Of a DNA stretch of 12,863 nucleotides, positions 5,844-12,791 are shown in pieces (within the stretch, counting starts at the first letter, position 1; each line of letters begins with the position of its first letter). Below the pieces are notes generated by a model that made no database searches, was not told the origin of the DNA, and worked only from the letters and a program-made list of their open reading frames with translations. The stretch is from Patescibacteria group bacterium (GTDB lineage Bacteria; Patescibacteriota; Minisyncoccia; Phycocordibacterales; Phycocordibacteraceae): positions 1 to 12,863 of the forward strand of contig SCVI01000033.1 in the NCBI GenBank assembly GCA_004296925.1, read 5' to 3'. The translations under genes were made by a program, and so were the position numbers.

Positions 5844-6833
5844 ATGATTGACAACGCAGCAAAACTCAGCAACGATATTTTTTCTCCAGATATTAAGAAA
5901 GCTTCTACGCGAGATGGTTTTGGTAAAGGTTCTGTTGAAGCAGGAAAAAAGGATTCTAACGTAGTAGTGCTTTCAGCAGATCTTGCGGAGTCAACACGGG
6001 CAGACTGGTTTCAAGAAGAGTTTCCAGACAGGTTTATTGAAGTTGGTGTTGCAGAGCAAAACATGGCAACTGTAGCAGCTGGAATGGCAAACTATGGAAA
6101 AATTCCGTTTATTACTTCCTATGCCGCATTTTCTCCTGGAAGAAATTATGAACAAATTAGAACGACAGTTGCGCTCAACAACGTTCCGGTAAAAGTGTGC
6201 GGTATGCATGCAGGTGTTTCTGTGGGGCCAGATGGAGCAACGCATCAGATGTTGGAAGATATCTCTATGATGCGAGCGCTTCCAAATATGGACGTTATTG
6301 TGCCTGCTGACGCAGAAGAGGGAAGGAAGGCAACGCTTGCAGTTGCTACGAGTGGGAAACCTGCATATGTGCGTTTTGGAAGAAGCAACGTACCAATTTT
6401 CACTACTACAGAGACACCGTTCACAATTGGAAAAGCTTACTTTCTCTGGAAATCGGAAAAACCAGATGTCACAATTATTGGGTGCGGAGCTCTTGTTTAT
6501 GAAGCGCTACTTGCTGCCAAGAAGTTAGAAGAAAAAGGGGTGCACGTGTCAGTGATAAATAGTCATACGGTAAAACCACTTGATAGCGAAACTATACTTG
6601 CCGAGGTCAAAAAAGCAGGAGCGGTAGTGACAGTTGAAGAACATCAAGTTGCAGGAGGATTTGGAAGTGCAGTCGCCGAGCTTTTGGTGCAACATATTCC
6701 TGTGCCTGTGGAGTTTGTGGGTATGAAAGATGAGTTTGGTCAATCAGGTGAGCCAGATGAGCTCATTAAGCATTACCACCTTGATGCACACGGCATTGTA
6801 GAAGCGGTGGAGAGAGTTTTGAAACGAAAGTAG
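5844..6833 (+). CDS. tktB: transketolase, C-terminal (pyrimidine-binding) subunit
   Basis: Second half of the split transketolase, 329 residues, holding the pyrimidine-binding domain and the C-terminal transketolase domain. Landmarks are ADLAESTRADWFQEEFPDR; the TPP-activating glutamate E71 in FIEVGVAEQNM; TSYAAFSPGRNYEQIR; GMHAGVSVGPDGATHQMLEDI; the PADAEEGRKA region; PAYVRFGR; and a C-terminal domain with NSHTVKPLD, TVEEHQVAGGFGSAVAE and the closing DEFGQSGEPDEL. It must pair with the N-terminal subunit encoded at 4788-5657 to form an active site. No Shine-Dalgarno precedes the ATG; the region just upstream is a T-rich hairpin element. The symbol denotes function only. The gene is convergent with the PfkB kinase gene downstream. 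Confidence 0.95.
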   Translation: MIDNAAKLSNDIFSPDIKKASTRDGFGKGSVEAGKKDSNVVVLSADLAESTRADWFQEEFPDRFIEVGVAEQNMATVAAGMANYGKIPFITSYAAFSPGRNYEQIRTTVALNNVPVKVCGMHAGVSVGPDGATHQMLEDISMMRALPNMDVIVPADAEEGRKATLAVATSGKPAYVRFGRSNVPIFTTTETPFTIGKAYFLWKSEKPDVTIIGCGALVYEALLAAKKLEEKGVHVSVINSHTVKPLDSETILAEVKKAGAVVTVEEHQVAGGFGSAVAELLVQHIPVPVEFVGMKDEFGQSGEPDELIKHYHLDAHGIVEAVERVLKRK

Positions 6834-7046
6834 GGAGCGTATTTCGGCGTGAGTTTTTAATCTTATAGGAGGATTTGTGTAACGCGCATTCGCGTAATTT
6901 CGTCATTGTATGTAGTGTGAGTCGAATTTTTCAGAATATATTTTAATAGCAACGTTTATTACCGGTCTATTATAATTATGCTATAGCATAATTATAATAG
7001 ACCGAACCCATCATAATGGTGACATCGACACGGTTTTTTTGTAAAA
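6834..7046. other. 213-bp intergenic region between convergent genes
   Basis: No credible gene is seen. The region holds an isolated AGGAGG (6868-6873) not followed by a sensible reading frame, a small hairpin ACGCG-CATT-CGCGT (6882-6895), the 42-bp palindrome listed separately, and a run of seven T (7034-7040) preceding the end of the minus-strand kinase gene. No tRNA or known small RNA was recognised. Confidence 0.6.
6963..7004. repeat. perfect 42-bp palindrome
   Basis: Every base from C6963 to A6983 pairs with its partner from G7004 back to T6984. Each arm opens CGGTCTATTATAATTATGC and the centre is TATA. As RNA or single-stranded DNA it gives a 19-bp stem with a 4-nt loop on either strand. 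It lies between the convergent transketolase and PfkB genes. A T-run follows on neither side, so it is not a standard intrinsic terminator, although a bidirectional transcription-stop or mRNA-end-protecting role fits the position. Confidence 0.95.
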
Positions 7047-8006
7047 TTAATTAAGTTTTGATTCCAACGCGTCGCGCGTAAGAAGTCCTTTTTGTGCTCC
7101 GATTTCTTGCACCACATAGGCAGAGTTTATGCTCCCTCGTTTCATTGATTCTTCAAGCGAAAGTCCACTCAAAAAGTACGCGGTAGTAGTGGAAGAAAAT
7201 GCATCACCGGCACCCGTTCTCTCAACTGGTGGCGCAGGATCTGGAAACATAGGAACGGTAGTGAGCGCGCCATTCTCGAGCGCAAACGCACCATTCCTTC
7301 CGTCAGTGATCACAACAATCTTTGGACCAAGGGCATGTAATTTATCTGCGAGACTTTTAATGTCACCGAGATCAGATTCACCCAAGATTCGCCCTGCCTC
7401 TTCTTTGTTCACAAAAATAATATTTGTACGCTTATAGATGCGTTCCAAACGTTCCTTTCCAATTTTCATCTGGAATGTTCCCGGCTGAAATGCGAGAAAA
7501 ATTTCAGGATTCTTTTCAAGCCAACTCGCAATTTCATCGTGATAATTTTCAGTGCCATTGCCGAGCGACGAGAGATAGACCGCCTTCACTTTAGGAAGTT
7601 TTGGAAACTTGTATGGATACGATTCATGTTTTACTAAAATCGTTCTTTCGGATTGGAAAGATAGGACGAAGTGATGATTGCTCGGAATGCCACGATGTCG
7701 TTCTATGAAAGAGGTTTTCAGTTTCTCACCTTTCAATTGAGCGATGATTTCGTCTCCATCTCTGTCTTTTCCTATATTTGTGACTAATGCGGTGTTGAGG
7801 CCTAACCGAGACGCACTCACTGCTGCGTTCGCTGCGTTCCCTACGCCAGCCACCAACGTCGCCTTTTTGAAAGGTATTTTGTCACCCCAACGCATTGAAA
7901 TAGTGCATGCGTCAGAGTCGATCTGGCAATTAACTCGTGCGTCTTCGAGCTCAATAAATTCATCTACAACGGTGTCGCCAATTGCGAGAAAATCGATAGT
8001 TCCCAT
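7047..8006 (-). CDS. PfkB/ribokinase-family carbohydrate kinase
   Basis: An ATP-dependent sugar or nucleoside kinase of the PfkB family, 319 residues, full length. The N-terminus MGTIDFLAIGDTVVDEF is the first strand and substrate Asp region. GVGNAANAAVSASRLGL (about 54-70) matches PfkB signature 1. NIGKDRDGDEI follows. FVNKEEAGRILG is the usual N-x-E-E segment, and ERTGAGDAFSS (262-272) is signature 2 with the anion hole and catalytic base D268. Substrate cannot be assigned from these motifs; candidates in this family include fructose, ribose, nucleosides, 6-phosphofructose and tagatose-6-phosphate. Residues ~23-46 (RVNCQIDSDACTISMRWGDKIPF) resemble a lid region. The gene is convergent with the transketolase operon and divergent from the FAD-dehydrogenase, with 33 nt between the two start codons. 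Confidence 0.9.
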   Translation of the reverse strand: MGTIDFLAIGDTVVDEFIELEDARVNCQIDSDACTISMRWGDKIPFKKATLVAGVGNAANAAVSASRLGLNTALVTNIGKDRDGDEIIAQLKGEKLKTSFIERHRGIPSNHHFVLSFQSERTILVKHESYPYKFPKLPKVKAVYLSSLGNGTENYHDEIASWLEKNPEIFLAFQPGTFQMKIGKERLERIYKRTNIIFVNKEEAGRILGESDLGDIKSLADKLHALGPKIVVITDGRNGAFALENGALTTVPMFPDPAPPVERTGAGDAFSSTTTAYFLSGLSLEESMKRGSINSAYVVQEIGAQKGLLTRDALESKLN

Positions 8007-8018
8007 AGCGATATCCTA
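8007..8018 (-). promoter_or_regulatory. -10-like hexamer for the PfkB kinase gene
   Basis: On the minus strand TAGGAT (8018-8013) is followed by 6 nt and the ATG at 8006, the same spacing as at gap. The match to TATAAT is 4 of 6 and no -35 is clear, so support comes mainly from the repeated spacing. Confidence 0.3.
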
Positions 8019-8026
8019 CCATCCGT

Positions 8027-8039
8027 TATACTAATGGTT
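8027..8039 (+). promoter_or_regulatory. -10-like hexamer for the FAD-dehydrogenase gene
   Basis: TATACT (8027-8032) lies 7 nt before the ATG at 8040 and 1 nt before an alternative ATG at 8034. Normal -10 to +1 spacing would put the transcript start at about 8039-8040, which supports the second ATG. Confidence 0.45.
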
Positions 8040-9689
8040 ATGGATATCGTTGAGGAGTTAAAAAAAGTATTGAAAGGAGAGGTAGATGGGCGAGATGAGA
8101 CGCTCGAAAAATACAGCCGTGATGCCAGTATATTTGTGGTGCGCCCGCTAGTGGTGGTGCGTCCTAAAGATACTGAAGACGTAGAACGTCTGGTGAAATT
8201 TGTATCATTAAAAAAAGAAAGTGGAGAAAATGTTTCTATTACTCCGCGTGCAGGCGGAACCGACATGTCAGGAGGTCCGCTTGGTACTTCCATTATTCTT
8301 GACACGGCACATCTGGATGCTTTTTTACAGCTTGAAAATAAAACAGCAACAGTAGAGCCCGGAATGTATTTTAGAGATTTTGATAAAGAAACTAAAAAAC
8401 AAAATTTAGAATTACCTAGTTATCCAGCGTCCCGCGAAATTTGTACGGTGGGAGGAATGGTGGCCAACGATTCAGGCGGAGAGAAGAATTTGAAGTACGG
8501 AAAGACTGCTCGTTATGTAGAGTCGCTTGATGTCGTGTTGTCAGACGGTGAAGTGCATACACTTGAGAACCTTAAAGATGATTCGCTTCAGGAAAAATTA
8601 CAGGAAGAAAGTTTTGAAGGTAATTTGTATAGAAAGGTTTCTGAGCTTCTTGTAAAGAATAAAGATGTTATTGAAAAAGGGAAGCCACGAGTTGCAAAAA
8701 ATTCTTCAGGCTACGCTTTGTGGGACATTGGTGATGGAGTGAGCTCTTTGAATCTCGCGCGTCTTCTTACTGGTTCGCAAGGCGCGCTCGGGGTGTTTAC
8801 AAAAATTAAATTCAAACTTGTTACACCGCGTCCGTACTCATCAATGGTTGTAGTGTTTTTGAAAGATATTGATGATTTACGCGAGATGGTACCAGAAGTA
8901 CTAAAATCAGAACCCGAGAGTTTTGAGTCATATGATAATCACACATTTAAAATAGCGGTTAAATATTTTCCTGAATTGGCATTACAAATGAAAGCGGGGA
9001 TTATTTCTTTAGGATTTTCGTTTTTGCCAGAAATAGGAATGCTACTTACCGGAGGTGTCCCAAAGTTAGTATTGATGGTGGAATTTCGTTCTGACTCTCA
9101 GCAAGATGCATATAAAAAAGCAAAAGATCTTTCAGTGAACTTGGAATTGCTTAAAAGTAGCGCAAAGATACGTCTTATTAAAAACGAGCACGGCACACGA
9201 AAGTACTGGGCGATTCGGCGTGAGAGTTTTAATTTATTGAGAAATAAAGTACGAGGACTTCGTACCGCGCCATTTATAGAGGACTTTGTGGTACCACCAC
9301 TTTCTATCCCAGACTTTTTGCCAAAACTCAATAGTATTTTGTCTGAATTCAATCTTACTTACACTATTGCGGGGCACATAGGTGATGGAAATTTTCACAT
9401 CATTCCTTTGATTGATCCAAAACGAAAAGACGCATCCCAAGTGATCCATGATCTTTCCGAAAAGGTATATGCTCTTGTGTTTTCCTACCACGGTTCAATT
9501 TCAGGAGAACATAATGACGGCTTAGTGCGTACTCCCTATGTTGAGGCGATGTTCGGCTCTCAGATGACGCGTCTTTTCGAAGAGATTGAAAGTATATTTG
9601 ATCCATTAGGGATTTTTAACCCAGGGAAAAAGGTAGGTACCACCCTTCTTGAATCTGAACGCAAGTTTGATTTCCCAGGGTCGAGCTAA
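8040..9689 (+). CDS. FAD-binding oxidoreductase (GlcD / D-lactate dehydrogenase type)
   Basis: A flavin-dependent 2-hydroxy-acid dehydrogenase-like enzyme of 549 residues (551 if the ATG at 8034 is used). The PCMH-type FAD-binding domain spans about residues 35-240 (numbered from 8034), with VVRPKDTEDVERLVKF, PRAGGTDMSGGPLG (71-84), EPGMYFRDF, TVGGMVANDSGGEKNLKYG (138-156) and LTGSQGALGVFT. The C-terminal FAD-oxidase_C part carries the metal/substrate His motif GHIGDGNFH (447-455), SGEHNDGLVR with E492 and H493, and the closing IFDPLGIFNPGKK. There is no fused Fe-S (GlpC/Cys-rich) domain. Likely substrates are D-lactate, glycolate or 2-hydroxyglutarate, which motifs do not distinguish. The electron acceptor is not evident from the window. 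The start at 8040 is preferred because of the -10 position. It is divergent from the PfkB kinase. Confidence 0.9.
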   Translation: MDIVEELKKVLKGEVDGRDETLEKYSRDASIFVVRPLVVVRPKDTEDVERLVKFVSLKKESGENVSITPRAGGTDMSGGPLGTSIILDTAHLDAFLQLENKTATVEPGMYFRDFDKETKKQNLELPSYPASREICTVGGMVANDSGGEKNLKYGKTARYVESLDVVLSDGEVHTLENLKDDSLQEKLQEESFEGNLYRKVSELLVKNKDVIEKGKPRVAKNSSGYALWDIGDGVSSLNLARLLTGSQGALGVFTKIKFKLVTPRPYSSMVVVFLKDIDDLREMVPEVLKSEPESFESYDNHTFKIAVKYFPELALQMKAGIISLGFSFLPEIGMLLTGGVPKLVLMVEFRSDSQQDAYKKAKDLSVNLELLKSSAKIRLIKNEHGTRKYWAIRRESFNLLRNKVRGLRTAPFIEDFVVPPLSIPDFLPKLNSILSEFNLTYTIAGHIGDGNFHIIPLIDPKRKDASQVIHDLSEKVYALVFSYHGSISGEHNDGLVRTPYVEAMFGSQMTRLFEEIESIFDPLGIFNPGKKVGTTLLESERKFDFPGSS

Positions 9690-9715
9690 GTGTGATTTAG
9701 TGATTCTCGACGAGC

Positions 9716-9741
9716 TAAGGTCTTCGCACCTTTGATTTTTT
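9716..9741 (+). terminator. intrinsic terminator after the FAD-dehydrogenase
   Basis: A stem AAGGT (9717-9721) / ACCTT (9728-9732), with a further T-G pair and a 6-nt loop, is followed by GA and seven T (9735-9741). It ends the FAD-dehydrogenase transcript 27 nt past its stop and overlaps the -35 of the next promoter. Confidence 0.6.
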
Positions 9742-9769
9742 ATGATTTATCGGTTAGTATGCCCGCACA
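9732..9769 (+). promoter_or_regulatory. promoter of the bL25 gene
   Basis: TTGATT (9732-9737), 17-nt spacer, TAGTAT (9755-9760). The predicted transcript start is about 9767, leaving an untranslated leader of only a few bases before the ATG at 9770. This is the best two-box promoter in the window. Confidence 0.6.
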
Positions 9770-10420
9770 ATGACACTAGAACTTAAGGCTACAAAAAGGA
9801 CCGTTTCTGGTAAGGGAGTTCAGGTACTTCGTGATGCCGGTTTGATGCCTGCGGTAATGTACGGTCCTAAAAATGACCCAATCTCGATTGAGGTTCCTGT
9901 TAAGGATTTTCAGAAAATATTTAAAGCGGCTGGAGAGTCCTCAGTCATCAGTTTGAGTGTTGATGGAGCAGAGCAAAATGTCCTTATTAACGCAGTTGAT
10001 AGAGACCCAGTTTCAAACATTCCTCGTCACGCTGATTTTTATGCCGTACAAAAAGGTCAGAAAGTTGCGGTGTACGTACCTATCGAGTTTGTTGGTATAG
10101 CACCAGCGGTGAAAGAATTAAACGGAAACCTAGTAAAAGCGCTTCACGAAATTGAAATTGAGGCAGAGGCAACAAATCTTCCACATTCAATTTCTGTTGA
10201 TATTTCTACACTCGACTCCCTTGATAAACAAATTCTTGCAGGTGACGTTGTTCTTCCAACAGGAGTCTCGCTTGTTACTGGTGTGGAAGAAGTAGTAGCC
10301 CTTGTATCTGCTGCACGTGAAGAAGAAGAAACACCGGTAACTGCACCAGACATGTCCACCATAGGTATTTCTGAAGAGAGAGGTAAGAAGGAAGAGGAAG
10401 CACTTCCTGAAGAAGAATAG
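9770..10420 (+). CDS. rplY: 50S ribosomal protein bL25 (Ctc/TL5 type)
   Basis: A 5S-rRNA-binding protein of the large subunit's central protuberance. The 216-residue protein is the long, two-domain form. The N-terminal L25 domain (about 1-92) has the opening LELKATKRTVSGKGVQVLR, LMPAVMYGP and the HADFYAV end. A TL5 C-terminal beta domain (about 95-185) has VPIEFVGIAPAVKE, then LPHSISVDIS and LPTGVSLVTG. A highly acidic tail (about 30 residues, EEEETP to EEEALPEEE) follows; acidic extensions are usual in the family. Transcription appears independent, with its own promoter and a leader of only a few bases. Confidence 0.95.
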   Translation: MTLELKATKRTVSGKGVQVLRDAGLMPAVMYGPKNDPISIEVPVKDFQKIFKAAGESSVISLSVDGAEQNVLINAVDRDPVSNIPRHADFYAVQKGQKVAVYVPIEFVGIAPAVKELNGNLVKALHEIEIEAEATNLPHSISVDISTLDSLDKQILAGDVVLPTGVSLVTGVEEVVALVSAAREEEETPVTAPDMSTIGISEERGKKEEEALPEEE

Positions 10421-10427
10421 TATTTTC

Positions 10428-10452
10428 TCATTCCGTGAATGACGGAGAATGA
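10428..10452 (+). terminator. imperfect hairpin after bL25 gene
   Basis: TCATTCCGT (10428-10436) can pair with ACGGAGAATGA (10442-10452) as nine base pairs with a 2-nt bulge and a 5-nt loop. No T-run follows, so function as a terminator is uncertain. GAATGAC also occurs twice in direct orientation here (10437-10443, 10447-10453). Confidence 0.25.
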
Positions 10453-10454
10453 CT

Positions 10455-10471
10455 TGGTATACTGAGAGGGG
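10455..10471 (+). promoter_or_regulatory. extended -10 promoter of the lytic transglycosylase gene
   Basis: TGGTATACT (10455-10463) is an extended -10 ending 8 nt before the ATG at 10472. A purine run GAGAGGGG directly abuts the start codon and is too close to be a good ribosome-binding site. Confidence 0.5.
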
Positions 10472-11806
10472 ATGAAAGCCCCTCTTTTTATTGTAGTTGG
10501 ATTAGTCGTTGCATCGTTCATGATGGCGCCGATTGCGCATGCTGAATTTTTGTCGGCAGATGAGCGCGCACGTCTTGAAGCTGAGTATCAAAAACTTCAA
10601 ATTGAAATTGCTGAGTGGCAAAGAGTGTTAGATGACACGCAGTCAAAAAAGAACTCACTTCAAGGTGATGTTACCGCTCTGAACGCGCAAATTAAACGCG
10701 CCGAGGCGGAGATCAAACAACGTAATCTTACTATCACCAACCTCTCCGCTGAGATAAACGCTCGAAGCAAAACAATTCAAACACTCGACGCTAAAGTAAT
10801 ACGTGCGCAAGCATCACTCGCGGCGATGCTACGCCAAGTGCGGGAGCGTGGAGACGCGTCGATTGCAGAAATTATTTTATCTTCTGAAAGTGTTTCTGAT
10901 TTTTTTGCTGATGTAGATGCCATGGTCGTGATAGAGCGAAAATTAAGAGGACTCTTTGGAGAAATAAAGGTTGCGAAAACTACTGCAGAGGTTGAACGAG
11001 AAACACTTGCAAAGCGTCAAGATCAGGAACTTGATGCTCGATACGAGGTTGAGTTAAAGAAAAAAGTTGTTGCAAAAAATGAGACTGAAAAAAAAGAACT
11101 TTTGAATATTACTAAAAACCAAGAAGCAACCTATCAAAAGGTTTTAGTAGAGCGACAGCAACAGGCTGCAAAAATTCGCGCTGCGCTCTTTCCACTTCGT
11201 GATAGTGGCGGTATTCCGTTTGGTACTGCGCTTGACTATGCATCTGCTGCTGCACAGAAAACAGGAGTACGAGCCTCATTCATTCTCGCTATCCTTTCTC
11301 AAGAGTCTGACTTAGGAAAGAACGTGGGGTCGTGTTACGTTACCGACCTCACTACTGGAAACGGCGTAGGGAAAAACACTGGTAGAGCTTTTAGTGGTGT
11401 TATGAAATCACCGCGTGATACGGAGCCGTTTGTGAAAGTGACTAGTCAACTCGGACTTCAATGGGCTACAACACCAGTCTCTTGTCCTATAACAGGAGGA
11501 TACGGAGGCGCGATGGGCCCTTCACAATTTATTCCTTCAACGTGGATCTCATATCAAGCTCGTTTAGCTCGCGCGCTTGGTGTTTCTGTGCCAAACCCAT
11601 GGGAAGCGAAAGATGCCATTATGGCAACCGCTCTTTATATGATGGATTTAGGGGCTGATGCTCAAACATACTCTGCGGAGAGGAAAGCAGCTGCTCAATA
11701 TTATGCTGGCTCTGGATGGGCAACTCGCGGCCTTGGATACGCTGCAAGCGTGCTCGCCAAAGCTGAAGATTTCCAAAACAATATAGATTTCTTGAAAGGA
11801 TTATAA
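10472..11806 (+). CDS. secreted coiled-coil protein with lytic transglycosylase-like domain
   Basis: The 444-residue protein is predicted to be exported and to cleave or bind peptidoglycan. A signal peptide covers residues 1-24 (hydrophobic VVGLVVASFMM, AHA before E25). Residues ~27-238 are a long heptad-rich coiled coil like the N-terminal regulatory halves of CwlO, PcsB and EnvC: LEAEYQKLQIEIAEWQ, then IKRAEAEIKQ, a break at RERGDASIAEIILSSES, and a second coil. Residues ~245-435 match an SLT_2/MltB-like transglycosylase fold, with catalytic Glu278 in ILAILSQESDLG, GAMGPSQFIPSTW (346-358), WEAKDAIMATALYM and AAAQYYAGSGW. C288 and C338 could form a disulfide. The arrangement suggests a hydrolase with a built-in regulatory coil for cell division or envelope remodelling, which is inferred. 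It is transcribed from its own extended -10. Confidence 0.88.
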   Translation: MKAPLFIVVGLVVASFMMAPIAHAEFLSADERARLEAEYQKLQIEIAEWQRVLDDTQSKKNSLQGDVTALNAQIKRAEAEIKQRNLTITNLSAEINARSKTIQTLDAKVIRAQASLAAMLRQVRERGDASIAEIILSSESVSDFFADVDAMVVIERKLRGLFGEIKVAKTTAEVERETLAKRQDQELDARYEVELKKKVVAKNETEKKELLNITKNQEATYQKVLVERQQQAAKIRAALFPLRDSGGIPFGTALDYASAAAQKTGVRASFILAILSQESDLGKNVGSCYVTDLTTGNGVGKNTGRAFSGVMKSPRDTEPFVKVTSQLGLQWATTPVSCPITGGYGGAMGPSQFIPSTWISYQARLARALGVSVPNPWEAKDAIMATALYMMDLGADAQTYSAERKAAAQYYAGSGWATRGLGYAASVLAKAEDFQNNIDFLKGL

Positions 11807-11873
11807 TTTTTTTAACTTCTTAATTTTTGTCGCAATATCCACACAGGTTAATCACACGCGCTCTATTTCACGC

Positions 11874-11885
11874 TACTATTCAAGC
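11874..11885 (+). promoter_or_regulatory. -10-like hexamer of the beta-propeller-like gene
   Basis: TACTAT (11874-11879) lies exactly 6 nt before the ATG at 11886, the same hexamer and spacing as at gap. ATCACA (11851-11856) is a possible weak -35 at 17-nt spacing. Confidence 0.45.
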
Positions 11886-12785
11886 ATGTTCACTTCTCCA
11901 AAGAGGGTCTATGTTCTCATTTCAGCAGTAGTGTTAGTTGTTGTTCTTGGTATTTTTTACGTCCGTGCGGTACCTGTAGGACTCATTGGTATTAAGGTTT
12001 TTGAGGGCAACTATTTTCAAGGGTCGTTGTTTTCTTTCGGTTTGACTGGTTTCAATGAAAAAAAGGTTTCTGTTAAAGGGACTCTTCTTGATTACGCATC
12101 AGCAAAAGGAACGACTGTTGCGCTTGTGCAAAACGATGAGACGCGGGGTGTCGATCTGGTAGTAGTGGCTCCGAGTGTACGCTATTTGACAGAAAATGGA
12201 GGAGGGAAGGCAGCGTTATCTCTTTCTCCCGATGGAACTATGCTGGCTTACTCTGACCTTATTGATACGTCCAAGACTATCAACATAACGACACAAATTT
12301 CCGGATGGACAATTAAAGTCATGAATATAAAAACTGGCGAAATGACCGCCATGGGTGCTGGGTTTAGTCCAGAATTTTTTGAGACTAGCGGGAGAACCAT
12401 GCTTTTTTTCACGAGTCCCGACGGTATTACCATTGCTGATGTCCATGCAAAAACATCACAGACAACACCCTTCATAAATCACGGCGTTATCGACTATGCT
12501 GCACACATAAGTCGTAACGGAAAATATGTCGCCATTGCAAATGGACTCACAAAACGTTATGAGCTTTTTAAGGTGACGCACATTGAAGCCCCGCTAGGCC
12601 TTAGTCCGCTTGGGCGCCTTGAACCGCTTTTGACTCTTGGTGTCTTTAAGGGTGACACTTTTTATGCTGTTGAACGAAACCAAGAAGAAAATTCTCGTCT
12701 GTGGAAATTTAAAATGGTGCAATCACCTGTTGGAAAAGCTGTCTTTACTTTCCCTAACAATTCCCCATACAGGGTTCTCCCCTAA
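11886..12785 (+). CDS. membrane-anchored beta-propeller-like (PD40/TolB-like) protein
   Basis: This gene encodes 299 residues. One N-terminal membrane helix (about 8-26, YVLISAVVLVVVLGIFYV) predicts an anchor with the rest outside the cytoplasm. The remainder is beta-rich with weak repeats of the TolB/PD40 kind: LSLSPDGTMLAYSD (111-124), FTSPDGITIADV (175-186) and ISRNGKYVAIANG (208-220). Each has the S-P/R-x-G-x-x-x-A pattern. There are no catalytic motifs and only a few propeller blades are recognisable, so the fold is a moderately confident guess and the function unknown. It follows the lytic transglycosylase by 79 nt and has its own -10-like box. The next gene starts 6 nt after its stop, suggesting an envelope-protein operon. 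Confidence 0.65.
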   Translation: MFTSPKRVYVLISAVVLVVVLGIFYVRAVPVGLIGIKVFEGNYFQGSLFSFGLTGFNEKKVSVKGTLLDYASAKGTTVALVQNDETRGVDLVVVAPSVRYLTENGGGKAALSLSPDGTMLAYSDLIDTSKTINITTQISGWTIKVMNIKTGEMTAMGAGFSPEFFETSGRTMLFFTSPDGITIADVHAKTSQTTPFINHGVIDYAAHISRNGKYVAIANGLTKRYELFKVTHIEAPLGLSPLGRLEPLLTLGVFKGDTFYAVERNQEENSRLWKFKMVQSPVGKAVFTFPNNSPYRVLP

Positions 12786-12791
12786 TTATTT

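Noticed and set aside
6875..6946. A 23-codon TTG-start frame behind AGGAGG
   Set aside because: It starts only two bases after the GGAGG core, uses a rare start codon, and has no recognisable composition.
6963..7004. The 42-bp palindrome as a standard intrinsic terminator
   Set aside because: The stem is AT-rich and no T-run follows on either strand; position alone does not establish it.
7964..8305. Minus-strand frame spanning the PfkB/FAD-dehydrogenase junction
   Set aside because: It overlaps both real genes including the promoter gap; composition is low-complexity Ser/Thr.
11807..11885. Terminator in the T-rich stretch after the lytic transglycosylase gene
   Set aside because: Several T-runs are present but no stem of useful length precedes them.
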